Below are positions 52,220 to 64,000 of a stretch of 64,000 nucleotides of DNA, piece by piece. A program made the translations under genes and the position numbers. The DNA is from Calliopsis andreniformis (Eukaryota > Arthropoda > Insecta > Hymenoptera > Andrenidae), in contig NW_027480423.1 of assembly GCF_051401765.1 (NCBI RefSeq), positions 3,038,001 to 3,102,000 on the forward strand, read 5' to 3'. The notes under the pieces were generated by a model. The model saw only the letters and a list, made by a program, of their open reading frames with translations, ran no database searches and was not told the DNA's origin. Numbering within the stretch: position 1 is the first letter of the stretch; each line of letters starts with the position of its first letter.

Positions 52220-55200
52220 AACGAATAATTGCAACCAGTATGAAACCTATGGTCATTTCTACTTTCCTAGCAACCAAGGCTTCACCCAAGGGCGTTGCTC
52301 CAACAGATTGAATAGTTAGGGCCTCAGAAGTCAACGCCCGAAATATAAAATGCAAAAAAAATACAACAGTGTTTCCATCATATAACAGGAGTAATTGCAA
52401 CCAGTTTGAAAGTGATGGCCAATTCTACGTTCCGGGCAACCTAGGTTGCACTCCAGGGCGTTGCTCCACCAGACCGAATAGTTACGGCCTAAGAAGTCAA
52501 CGCCAGAAGCATAAAATACGGTATAAATACAACAGCTTTTCCATCGTATAAAACGATTAATTGCAACCAGTTTGAAGGTAATGGTCTTTTCTACGTTCCG
52601 AGCACCCTAGGCGTCACTCTAGGGCGTTGCTCCACTAGATCGAATAGCTAGGGCCTTAGAAGTCAACGCCAGAAGCATAAAATACAATATAAATACAACA
52701 GTTTTTCCATCGTATAAAACGAATAATTGCAACCAGTTTGAAACCTATGGTCACTTCTACTTTCCGAGCAACCTAGGCTTCACCTTAGGTCGTTGCTCCA
52801 ACAGATTGAATAGTTAGGGCCTTAGAAGTCAACGCCCGAAGCATAAAATGCAATAAAAATACAACAGTGTTTCCATCATATAACAGGAATAATTGCAACC
52901 AGTTTGAAAGTGATGGCCAACTCTACGTTCCGGGCAACCTAGGCTTCACTCTAGGGCGTTGCTCCACCAGATCGAATAGTTAGTGCCTTGGAAGTCAACG
53001 CCAGAAGCATAAAATACAATATAAATGCAACAGATTTTCCATCGTATAAAACGAATAATTGCAACCAGTATGAAACTTATGGTCATTTCTACTTTCCGAG
53101 CAACCTATGCTTCACCCTAGGGCGTTGCTCCAACAGGTTGAATAGTTAGGGCCTTAGAAGTCAACGCCCGAACCATCAAATGCAAAAAAAATACAACAGT
53201 GTTTCCATCATATAACAGGAATAATTGCAACCAGTTTGAAAGTGATGGCCAATTCTACGTTCCGGGCAACCTATGCTTCACTCTATTGCGTTGCTCCACC
53301 AGATCGAATAGTTAGTGACTTAGAAGTCAACGCCAGAAGCATAAAATACAATATAAATACAACAGTTTTTCCATCGCATAAAACGAATAATTGCAACGAG
53401 TATGAAACTTATGGACATTTCTACTTTCCGAGCAACCTAGGCTTCTCCTTAGGGCGTTGCTCCAACAGATTGAATAGTTAGGGCCTTAGAAGTCAACGCC
53501 CGAACCATAAAATGCAAAAAAAATACAACAGTGTTTCCATCATATAACAGGAATAATTGCAAACAGTTTGAAAGTGATGGCCAATTCTACGTTCCGGGTA
53601 ACCTAGGTTTCACTCCAGGGCGTTGCTCCACCAGACCGAATAGTTACGGCCTAAGAAGTCAACGCCAGAAGCATAAAATACGATATAAATACAACAGCGT
53701 TTCCATCGTATAAAACGAATAATTGCAACCAGTGTGAAAGTTATGGTCATTTCTACATTCCGAGCAACCTAGGCTTCACTCTAGGGCGTTGCTCCACCAG
53801 ATCGAATAGTTAGTGCCTTGGAAGTCAACGCCAGAAGCATAAAATACAATATAAATACAACAGATTTTCCATCGTATGAAACGAATAATTGCAACCCGTA
53901 TGAAACTTATGGTCATTTCTACTTTCCGAGCAACCTATGCTTCACCATAGGGTGTTGCTCCAACAGGTTGAATAGTTAGGGCCTTAGAAGTCAACGCCCG
54001 AACCATCAAATGCAAAAAAAATACAACAGTGTTTCCATCATATAACAGGGGTAATTGCAACCAGTTGGAAAGTGATGGCCAATTCTACGTTCCGTGCAAC
54101 CTAGGTTTCACTCCAGGGCGTTGCTCCACCAGACCGAATAGTTACGGCCTAAGAAGTCAACGCCAGAAGCATAAAATATTATATAAATACAACAGCTTTT
54201 CCATCGTATAAAACGAATAATTGCAACCAGTGTGAATTTAATTGTCATTTCTACGTTCCGAGCACCCTAGGCGTCACTCTAGGGCGTTGCTCCACCACAT
54301 CTAATAGCTACGGCCTTAGAAGTCAACGCCAGAGGCATAAAATACAATATAAATACAACAGCTTTTCCATCGTATAAAACGAATAATTGCAACCAGTGTG
54401 AAAGTTATGGTCATTTCTACATTCCGAGCAACCTAGGCTTCACTCTAGGGCGTTGCTCCACCAGATGGAATAGTTCGGTCCATAGAAGTGAACGCCAGAA
54501 GCATAAAATACAATATAAATATAACAGTTTTTCCATCGTATAAAACGAATAATAGCAACCAGTGTGAAAGTTATGGTCATTTCTACGTTCCGGGCAATCT
54601 AGGCTTCACTCTAGGGCGTTGCTCCACCAGATCAAACCGCTAGGGCCTTAGAAGTCAACGTCCGAAGCACTAAATACAAAATAAATAGAACAGTTTTTCC
54701 ATTGTATAAAACGAATAATTGCTACCAGTGTAAAAGTTATGGTCATTTCTACGTTCCGGGCAACCTAGGCTTCACCCTTGGCCGTTGTTCCACCAGATCG
54801 AATAGCTAGGGCCTAAGAAGTCAACGCCCGAAGCATAAAATACAATATAAATATAACAGTTTTTCCATCGCATAAACCGAATAATAACAACCAGTGAGAA
54901 TGTTATGGTCATTTCTACGTTCCAGGCAACCTAGGCTTCACTCTAGGGCGTTGTTCCACCAGATCGAATAATTAGGGCCTTAGAAATCAACGCCAGAAGC
55001 ATAAAATACAATAAAGATGCAACAGTTTTTCCATCGTAAAACAGGAATAATTGCAACCAGTGTGAAGATAATGGTCTTTTCTACGTTCCGGGCAACCTAG
55101 GCTTCACTCTAGGACGGTGCACCACCAGATCAAATAGTTATGGCCTAAGAAGTCTACGCCAGAAGCATAAAATACAACATAAATACAACAGATTTTCCAT

Positions 55201-57059
55201 CGTATATAATGTATATTTGCAAACAGTGTGAAAGTAATGGTCATTTCTACGTACCGGGCAACCTAGGCTCCACTCTCGGGCGTTGCTCCACCAAATCGAA
55301 TAGCTAGGGCTTTAGAAGTCAACGCCAGAAGCATAAAATACAATAAAGATGCAAAAGTTTTTCCATCGTATAACAGGAATAACTGCAAACAGTGTGAAAG
55401 TAATGGTCATTTCCATGTTCCGTGCCTCCTAGTCTTCACTCTGGGGCGTTGTTCCACAAGATCGAATAGTTAGGGCCTAAGAAGTCAATGCCAGAAGCAT
55501 AAAATACAATATAAATATAACAGTTTTTCCATCGTCTAAAACGAATAATAGCAACCAGTGTGAAAGTTATGGTCATTTCTACGTTCCAGGCAACCTAGGA
55601 TTCACTCTAGGGCGTTGCTCCACCAGATCGAATAGTTAGTGCCTCTGACGTCAACGCCAGAAGCATAAAATACAATATAAATACATCAGTTTTTCCATCG
55701 TATAAAACGAATAATTGCAACCAGTTTGAAAGTGACGGCCAATTCCACCTTCCGGGCAATCTAGGCTTCACTCTAGGGCGTTGCTCCACCAGATCGAATA
55801 GTTAGTGCCTTAGAAGTCAACGCTAGAAGCATAAAATACAATATAAATACAACAGCTTTTCCATCGTGTAAAACGAATAATTGCAACCAGTATGAAACTT
55901 ATGGTCATTTCTACTTTCCGAGCAACCTAGGCTTCACCCTAGGGCGTTGCTCCAACAGATTGAATAGTTAGGGCCTTAGAAGTCAACGCCCGAACCATAA
56001 AATGCAAAAAAAATACAACAGTGTTTCCATCATATAACAGGAATAATTGCAACCAGTTTGAAAGTGATGGCCAATTCTACGTTCCGGGCAACCTAGGCTT
56101 CACTCTATTGCGTTGCTCCACCAGATCGAATAGTTAGTGCCTTAGAAGTCAACGCCAGAAGCATCAAATACAATATAAGTACAACAGTTTTTCCATCGTA
56201 TAAAACGAATAATTGCAACCAGAATGAAACTTATGGTCATTTCTACTTTCCGAGCAACACAGGCTTCACCCTAGGGCGTTGCTCCAACAGATTGAATAGT
56301 TAGGGCCTTAGAAGTCAACGCCCGAACCATAAAATGCAAAAAAAATACAGCAGTGTTTCCATCATATAACAGGTATAATTGCAACCAGTTTGAAATTGAT
56401 GGCCAATTCTACGTTCCGGGCAACCTAGGCATCACTCTATTGCGTTGCTCCACCAGATCGAATAGTTAGTGCCATAGAAGTCAACGAAAGAAGCATAAAA
56501 TACAATATAAATACAACAGTTTTTCCATCGTATAAAACGAATAATTGCAACCAGTATGAAACTTATGGTCATTTCTACTTTCCGAGCAAGCTAGGCTTCA
56601 CCCTAGGTCGTTGGTCCAACAGATTGAATAGTTAGGGCCTTAGAAGTCAACGCCCGAAGCATAAAATGCAATAAAAATACAACAGTGTATCCATCATATC
56701 ACAGGTATAATTGCAAGCAGATTGAAAGTGATGGCCAATTCGACGTGCCGGGCAACCTAGGCTTCACTCTAGGGCGTTGCTCCACCAGATCGAATAGCTA
56801 GTGCCTTAGAAGTCAACGCCAGAAGCATAAAATACAATATAAATACAACAGTTTTTCCATCGTATAAAACGAATAAATGCAACCAGTATGAAACTTATGG
56901 TCATATCTGCTTTCCGAGCAACCTAGGCTTCACCCTAGGCCGTTGTACCACCAGATTGAATAGTTAGGGCCTTAGAAGTCAATGCCCGAAGCATAAAATG
57001 CAATAAAAATACAACAGTTTTTCCATCATATAACAGGAATAATTGCAACCAGTTTGAAA

Positions 57060-58123
57060 GTGATGGTCATTTCCACGTTCCGGGCAACCTAGGCTTGACT
57101 CTAGGGCGTTGCTCCACCAGATCGAACACTTAGGGCCTAAGAAGGCACCGCCAGAAGCATATAATACAATATAAATATAACAGTTTTTCCATCGTATAAG
57201 ACGAATAATTGCAACCAGTGTGAAAGTTATAGTCATTTCTACTTTCCGGGCAACCTAGGCTTCACTCTAGGGCGTTGCTCCACCAGATCGAATAGTTAGG
57301 GCCTTAGAAGTCAACGCCAGAAGCGTAAAATACAATAAAGATGCAACAGTTTTCCCATCGTATATCAGGAATTATTGCAACCAGTGTGCAAGTAATGGCA
57401 TATCATTGTTCCGGGCTACCTAGGCTTCACTCTAGGGCGTTGCTCCACCAGATGGATTAGTTAGGGCCTTAGAAGTCAGCGCCCGAAGCATAAAATACAA
57501 TATAAATACAACAGCTTTTCCATCGTAGAAAACGAATAATTGCAACCTGTGTGAAGGTTATGGTCATATCTACGTTCCGGGCAACCTAGGCTTCACTGTA
57601 GGGTGTTGCTCCACCAGATCGAATAGGTAGGGCCCTAGAAGTCTCCGCCCGAAGCATAAAATGCAATATAAATACAACAGCTTTTCCATCGTATAAAAGG
57701 ATTAATTGCAACCAGTTTGAAAGTGATGATCACTTCTACGTTCCGGGCAACCTACGCTTCACTCTGGGGCGTTGCTCCACCAGATCGAACACTTAGGGCC
57801 TAAGAAGGCAACGCCAGAAGCATAAAATACAATATAAATATAACAGATTTTCCATCGTATAAGACGAATAATTGCAACCAGTGTGAAAGTTATAGTCATT
57901 TCTACTTTCCGGGCAACCTAGGCCTCACTCTAGGGCGTTGCTCCACCAGATCGAATAGTTAGAGCCTTAGAAGTCAACGCCAGAAGCATAAAATACAATA
58001 AAGATGCAACAGTTTTCCCATCGTATATCAGGAATTATTGCAACCAGTGTGAAAGTAAAGGCATATCATTGTTCCGGGCAACCTAGGCTTCACTCTAGGG
58101 CGTTGCTCCACCAGATGGATTAG
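57060..58123 (+). repeat. 4-monomer (663-bp) local duplication in zone C
   Basis: The marker GAACACTTAGGGCCTAAGAAG occurs at about 57,124 and 57,787. A shortened, rearranged stretch GGCATATCATTGTTCCGGG, replacing the usual GGTCATTTCTACGTTCCGGG, follows in both (about 57,398 and 58,059). The copies differ by scattered substitutions. Confidence 0.75.
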
Positions 58124-58798
58124 TTAGGGCCTTAGAAGTCAACGCCCGAAGCATAAAATACAATAAAGATGGAACAGTTTTTCCATCGTATAAATCGAAT
58201 AATTGAAACCAGTGTAAAAGTAATGGTCATTTCTACGTTCCGGGCAACCTAGGCTCCACCCTAGGGCGCTGCTTCACCAGATCGAATAGTTAGTGCCCTA
58301 GAAGTCAGCGCCAGAAGCATAAAATTCACTAGAAATACAACAGTTTTTCCATCGTATAAAACGAATAATAGCAACCAGTGTGAAAGTTCTGGTCATTTCT
58401 AAGTTCCGGGCAACCTAGGATTCACTCTAGGGCGTTGCTCCACCAGATCGAATAGTTAGGGCCTTAGCAATCAACGCCCGAAGCATAAAATACCAAATAA
58501 ATAGAACAGTTTTTCCATTGTATAAAACGAATAATTGCTACCTGTGTGAAAGTTATGTTCATTTCTACGCTTCAGACAACCTAGGCTTCACTGTAGGGTG
58601 TTGCTCCACCAAATCGAATAGGTAGGGCCATGGAAGTCAACGCCAGAAGCATAAAATACAATAAAGATGCAACAGTTTTCCCATCGTATAAAACGAATAA
58701 TTGCAACCAGTATGAAACTTATGGTCATTTCTACTATCCGAGCAACCTAGGCTTCACCCTAGGGCGTTCCTCCAACGGATTGAATAGTTATGACCTTA

Positions 58799-59030
58799 GA
58801 AGTGAACGCCCGAAACATAAAATGCAAAAAAAATACAACTGTGTTTCCATCATATATCAGGAATAATTGCAACCAGTTTGAAAGTGATGGCCAATTCTAC
58901 GTTCCGGGCAACCTAGGTTTCACTCCAGGGCGTTGCTCCACCAGGCCGCATAGTTACGGCCTAAGAAGTCAACGCCAGAAGCATAAAATACGATATAAAT
59001 ACAACAGTTTTTCCATCGTATAAAACGAAT
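58799..59030 (+). repeat. Segment shared with 63,609-63,840
   Basis: AGTGAACGCCCGAAACATAA, the A-run, ACTGTGTTTCC and the unusual CATATATCAGG occur in both places, 4,810 bp apart (about 29 monomers). The following ~150 bp also match closely, including CACTCCAGGGCG. This hints at a longer-range order in zone C beyond the dimer. Confidence 0.7.
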
Positions 59031-60118
59031 AATTGCAACCAGTATGAAACTTATGGCCATTTCTACTTTCCGAGCAACCTAGGCTTCACCCTAGGGTCTT
59101 GCTCTAACACATTGAATAGTTAGGGCCTTAGAAGTCAACGCCCGAACCATAAAATGCAAAAAAAATACAACAGTGTTTCCATCATATATCAGGAATAATT
59201 GCAACCAGTTTGAAAGTGATGGCCAATTCTACGTTCCGCGCAACCTAGGTGTCACTCCAGGGCTTTGCTCCACCAGACCGAATAGTTACGGGCTAAGATG
59301 TCAACGCCAGAAGCATAAAACACGATATAAATACAACAGTTTTTCCATCGTATAACAGGATTAATTGCAACCAGTTTGAAAGTGATGGTCATTTCTCCTT
59401 TCCGGGCAACCTAGGCTTCACTCTAGGGCGTTGCTCCACCAGATCGAATAGCTGGGGCCTTAGAAGTCAACGCCAGAAGCATAAAATACAATATAAATAC
59501 AACAGTTTTTCCATCGTATAAAACGAATAATTGCAACCAGTATGAAACTGATGGTCATTTCTACTTTCCGAGCAACCTAGGCTTCACCCTAGGGCGTTGC
59601 TCCAACAGAATGAATAGTTAGGGCCTTAGAAGTCAACGCCCGAAGCATAAAATGCAATAAAAATACAACAGTTTTTCCATCGTATAAAACGAATAATTGC
59701 AACCAGTATGAAACTGATGGTCATTTCTCCTTTGCGGGCAACCTAGGATTCACTCTAGGGCGTTGCTCCACTGGATCGTACAGCTAGGGCCTTAGAAGTC
59801 TACGCCAGAAGCATAAAATACAATATAAATACAACAGTTTTTCCATCGTATAAAACGAATAAATGCAACCAGTATGAAACTTATTGCCCTTTCTACTTTC
59901 CGAGCAACCTAGGCTTCACCCTAGGGCGTTGCTCCAACAGATTGAATAGTTCGGGCCTTAGAAGTCAACGCCCGAAGCATAAAATACAATATAAATACAA
60001 CAGTTTTCCATCGTATAAAACGAATAATTGCAACCAGTATGAAACTTATGGTCATTTCTACTTTCCGAGCAACCTAGGCTTCACCCTAGGGCGTTGCTCC
60101 AACAGATTGAATAGTTAG

Positions 60119-60640
60119 GGCCTCAGAAGTCTACGCTCGGGCCATAAAATGCAAAAAAAATACAACAGTGTTTCAATCATATAACAGGAATAATTGCGAC
60201 CAGTTTGAAAGTGATGGCCAATTCTACGTTCCTGCCAACCTAGGCTTCACTCTAGGGCGTTGCTCCACCAGATCGAATAGTTAGTGCCTTAGAAGTCAAC
60301 GCCAGAAGCATAAAACACTATATAAATACAACAGCTTTTCATCGTATAAAACGAATAATTGCAACCAGTATGAAACTTATGGTCATTTCTACTTTCCGAG
60401 CAACCTAGGCTTCACCCTAGGGCGTAGCTCCAACAGATTGAATAGTTAGGGCCTCAGAAGTCTACGCTCGAACCATAAAATGCAAAAAAAATACAACAGT
60501 GTTTCAATCATATAACAGGAATAATTGCGACCAGTTTGAAAGTGATGGCCAATTCTACGTTCCTGCCAACCTAGGCTTCACTCTAGAGCGTTGCTCCACC
60601 AGATCGAATAGTTAGTGCCTTAGCAGTCAACGCCAGAAGC
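60119..60640 (+). repeat. Local dimer duplication, also present near 62.6 kb
   Basis: CTCAGAAGTCTACGCTCG followed by the rare GTGTTTCAATCATATAACAG occurs at about 60,121 and again one dimer (332 bp) later. A close relative occurs at about 62,610. The adjacent AAAACACTATATAAATAC with a 1-bp-short CTTTTCATCG is at 60,313 and 62,469, about 2,156 bp (13 monomers) apart. Confidence 0.72.
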
Positions 60641-63600
60641 ATAAAATACAATATAAATACAAAAGTTTTTCCATCGTATAACAGGAGTAACTGCAAACAG
60701 TGGGAAAGTACTGGCCATTTCTACGTTCCGGGTAACCTAGGCTTCACTCTAGGGCGTTGTTCCACCAGATCGAACAGTTAGGGCCTAAGAAGGCAACGCC
60801 AGAAGCATAATATACAATATAAATATAACAGTTTTTCAATCGTATAAAGCGAATAATAGCAACCAGTGTGAAAGTTATGGTCATTTCTACGTTCCGGGCA
60901 ACCTAGACTTCACCACAGGGCGTTGTTCCACCAGATCGAATAGTTAGGGCCTAAGAAGTGAACGCCAGCAGCATAAAATACAATTTGAATACAACAGTTT
61001 TTCCATGATATAAAACGAATAATTGCAACCAGTATGAAAGTTATGGTCATTTCTTCTTTCCGGGCAACCTAGGCTTCACCCTTGGGCGTTGCTCCAACAG
61101 ATTAAATGGTTAGGGCCTTAGAAGTCAACGCCGGAAGCGTAAAATGCAATAAAAATACAACAGTTTTTCCATCGTATAAAAGGATCAATTGCAACCAGTT
61201 TGAAAGTGATGGTCATTTCTACGTTCCGGGCAACCTAGGCTTCACTCTAGGGCGTTGCTGCAACAGATCGAATAGTTAGGTCCATAGAAGTCAACGCCCG
61301 AAGCATAAAATACAATATAAATACAACAGTTTTCCATCGTATAAAACGAATAATTGCAACCAGTATGAAACTTATGGTCATTTCTACTTTCCGAGCAACC
61401 TAGGCCTCAACCTAGGGCGTTGCTCCAACAGATTGAATAGTTAGGGCCTTAGAAGTCTACGCCCGAACCATAAAATGCAAAAAAAATACAACAGTGTTTC
61501 CATCATATAACAGGAATAATTTCGACCAGTTTGAAAGTGATGGCCAATTCTACGTTCCGGGCAACCTAGGCTTCACTCTAGGGCGTTGCTCCACCAGATC
61601 GAATAGTTAGTGCCTTAGAAGTCAACGCCAGAAGCATAAAATACAATATAAATACAACAGTTTTTCCATCGTATGAAACAAATAATTGCAACCAGTATGA
61701 AGCATATGGTCATTTCTACTTTCCGAGCAACCTAGGCTTCACCCTAGGGCGTTGCTCCAACGGATTGAATAGTTAGGGCCTTAGAAGTCAACGCCCGAAC
61801 CATAAAATGCAAAAAAAATACAACAGCGATTCCATCATATAACAGGAATAATTTCAACCAGTTTCAAAGTGATGGCCAGTTCTACGTTCCGGGCAACCTA
61901 GGCTTCACTGTAGGGCGTTGCTCCACCAGGTCGAATAGTTAGTGCCTTAGAAGTCAACGCCGGAAGCATAAAATACAATATAAATACAACAGTTTTTCCA
62001 TCGTATATAACGAATAATTGCAACCAGTATGAAAGTGATGGCCAATTCTACCTTCCGGGCAACCTAGGCTTCACTCTAGGGCGTTGCTCCACCAGATCGA
62101 ATAGTTAGTGCCTTAGAAGTCAACGCCAGAAGCATAAAATACAATATATATACAACAGTTTTTCCATCGTATAAATCGAATAATAGCAACCAGTATGAAA
62201 CTTATGGTCATTTCTATTTTCCGAGCAACATAGGCTTCACCCTAGGGCGTTCCTCCAACGGATTGAATAGTTAGGGCCTTAGAAGCCAACGCCCGAAGCA
62301 TAAAATGCAATAAAAATACAACAGCGTTTTCATAATATAACAGGAATAATTGCATCCAGTTTGAAAGTGATGGCCAATTCTACGTCCCGGGCAACCTAGG
62401 CTTCACTCTAGGGCGTTGCTCCACCAGATCGAATAGTTAGTGCCTCAGAAGTCAACGCCAGAAGCATAAAACACTATATAAATACAACAGCTTTTCATCG
62501 TATAAAACGAATAATTGCAACCAGTATGAAACTTATGGTCATTTCTACTTTCCGAGCAACCTAGGCTTCACCCTAGGGCGTTGCTCCAACAGATTGAATA
62601 GTTAGGGCCTCAGAAGTGTACGCTCGAACCATAAAATGCAAAAAAAATACAACAGTGTTTCAATCATATAACAGGAATAATTGCGACCAGTTTGAAAGTG
62701 ATGGCCAATTCTACGTTCCTGCCAACCTAGGCTTCACTCTAGGGCGTTGCTCCACCAGATCGAATAGTTAGTGCCTTAGAAGTCAACGCCAGAAGCATAA
62801 AATACAATATAAATACAACAGTTTTTCATCGTATGAAACAAATAATTGCAACCAGTATGAAACTTATGGTCACTTCTACTTTCCGAGCAACCTAGGCTTC
62901 TCCCTAGGGCGTTGCTCCAACGGATTGAATAGTTAGGGCCTTAAGATGTCAACGCCCGAACCATAAAATGCAAAAAAAATACAACAGTGTTTCCATCATA
63001 TAACAGGAATACTTGCAACCAGTTTGAAAGTGATGGCCAATTCGACGTTTCGGGCAACCTAGGTTTCACTCCAGGGCGTTGCTCCACCAGACCGAATAGT
63101 TACGGCCTAAGAAGTCAACGCCAGAAGCATAAAATACGATATAAATACAACATCTTTTCCATCGCATAAAACGAATAATTGGAACCAGTGTGAAAGTAAT
63201 GGTCATTTCTACGTTCCGAGCACTCTACGCGTCACTCTAGGGCGTTGCGCCACCAGATCTAATCGCTACGGCCTTAGAAGTCAACACCAGAGGCTTAAAG
63301 TACAATATAAATACAACAGCGTTTCCATTGTATAAAACGAATAATTGCAACCAGTGTGAAAGTTATGGTCATTTCTATATTCCGAGCAACCTAGGATTCA
63401 CTCTAGGGCGTTGCTCCACCAGATCGAATAGTTAGGTCCTTAGAAGTAAACGCCAGAAGCATAAAATACGATATAAATACAACAGCGTTTCCATCGTATA
63501 AAACGAATAATTGCAACCAGTGTGAAAGTTATGGTCATTTCTACATTCCGAGCAACCTAGGACTCACTCTAGGGCGCTCCTCCACCAGATCGAATGGTTA

Positions 63601-63840
63601 GGTCCTTAGAAGTGAACGCCCGAAACATAAAATGCAAAAAAAATACAACTGTGTTTCCATCATATATCAGGAATAATTGCAACCAGTTTGAAAGTGATGG
63701 CCAATTCTACGTTCCGGGCAACCTAGGTTTCACTCCAGGGCGTTGCTCCACCAGACCGAATAGTTACGGCCTAAGAAGTCAACGCCAGAAGCATAAAATA
63801 CGATATAAATACAACAGCTTTTCCATCGTATAAAAGGAAT

Positions 63841-64000
63841 AATTGCAAACAGTGTGAAAGTAATGGTCATTTCTACGTTCCGAGCACCCTAGGCGTCACT
63901 CTAGGGCGGTGCTCCACCACATCTAATAGCTACGGCCTTAGAAGCCAACGCCAGAGGCATAAAATACAATATAAATGCAACAACCGTTACACCGTATAAA
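63841..64000 (+). repeat. Array continues past the window end
   Basis: The last bases (CAACCGTTACACCGTATAAA) are still ordinary monomer sequence, and position 1 is also inside a monomer. Neither array edge is in the window. Confidence 0.95.

Larger units (their letters stand above)
1..64000 (+). repeat. Satellite DNA array, ~166-bp monomer, head-to-tail
   Basis: The motif CCGGGCAACCTAGGCTTCAC and its variants recur about every 166 bp from the first to the last base, always in the same orientation. Examples of monomer starts are positions 2, 168, 832 and 998, with differences that are exact multiples of 166. Monomers differ by substitutions and a few 1-13 bp indels. No line of sequence falls outside the repeat, and no inverted block, transposon, microsatellite expansion or unique DNA was seen. 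About 385 monomers fit in the window. Nucleosome-scale monomer length, tandem order and layered higher-order structure are typical of eukaryotic centromeric or pericentromeric satellites; that role is inferred. Family and species are not recognised. Confidence 0.98.
52220..64000 (+). repeat. Zone C: diverged array dominated by a 332-bp dimer
   Basis: Two monomer types alternate over much of this zone. One has GCCAATTCTACG, CACCAGATCG, TAGTGCCTTAG and GCCAGAAGC. The other has GAAACTTATGG, CTTTCCGAGCAACC, CCAACAGATTG, GCCCGAACC, an A-run and GTGTTTCCATCATATAACAG. The marker GTTTCCATCATATAAC falls at 52,869, 53,201 and 53,533, and at 56,023 and 56,355, spaced 332 bp. A trimer-like spacing of 498 bp (52,371-52,869; 53,533-54,031) interrupts the order. 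Single-base indels are commoner than in zones A and B. Confidence 0.85.

Noticed and set aside
52351..52365. A8 run in zone C monomers as a retroelement poly(A) tail
   Set aside because: The run recurs at the same monomer position in one subtype, with no flanking target-site duplication or element body.
1..64000. CRISPR array
   Set aside because: Regular spacing exists, but the 'spacers' are themselves conserved repeat sequence and the unit is 166 bp. There are no cas genes and no short direct repeat with unique spacers.
1..64000. Species or known-family assignment
   Set aside because: I could not match the monomer to any satellite I remember with confidence; naming one would be a guess.

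Overview
The whole 64-kb window is one uninterrupted, head-to-tail satellite DNA array. Its basic unit is about 166 bp, so the window holds roughly 385 monomers, all in the same orientation. I see no protein-coding gene, tRNA, rRNA, transposon, CRISPR array or unique-sequence island. Open reading frames on either strand are short (about 60-133 codons) and recur with the satellite period, so they are by-products of the repeat. The pattern is that of a eukaryotic centromeric or pericentromeric satellite: a nucleosome-length monomer, layered higher-order repeats (HORs) and no interrupting mobile elements. I do not recognise the monomer. It does not resemble human alpha satellite, Arabidopsis CEN180, maize CentC or rice CentO as I remember them, so I make no species call.

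Layout. Zone A (1 to about 46.5 kb) is built from large nested duplications. A 9,958-bp block of about 60 monomers at 1-9,958 is repeated almost base for base from 9,959 to about 19,740. Overlapping that, a 14.6-kb unit (about 12,843-27,443) is followed directly by a second, shortened copy (about 27,444-38,890) that has 1, 8, 6 and 4 fewer monomers at four places. A third layer pairs about 38,106-41,382 with about 42,575-46,515, separated by a more diverged stretch. Zone B (about 46,530-52,219) has two and a partial third copy of a 12/13-monomer HOR (1,993 and 2,159 bp). Zone C (about 52,220-64,000) is more diverged and is organised mainly as a 332-bp dimer of two alternating monomer types.

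Monomer anatomy. In my hand-built majority consensus, the first ~80 bp (counting from the CCGGGCAACC motif) are about 55% GC and carry three closely spaced dyad symmetries. The remaining ~86 bp are about 28% GC, with short A/T runs and either a TATAAATA-like or an AATAAA-like motif. Nothing suggests a gene-based system. The interest lies in the record of unequal exchange and conversion-like events, nearly all in 166-bp register. All boundaries were read by eye and are good to about 10-30 bp unless a single diagnostic base is given.
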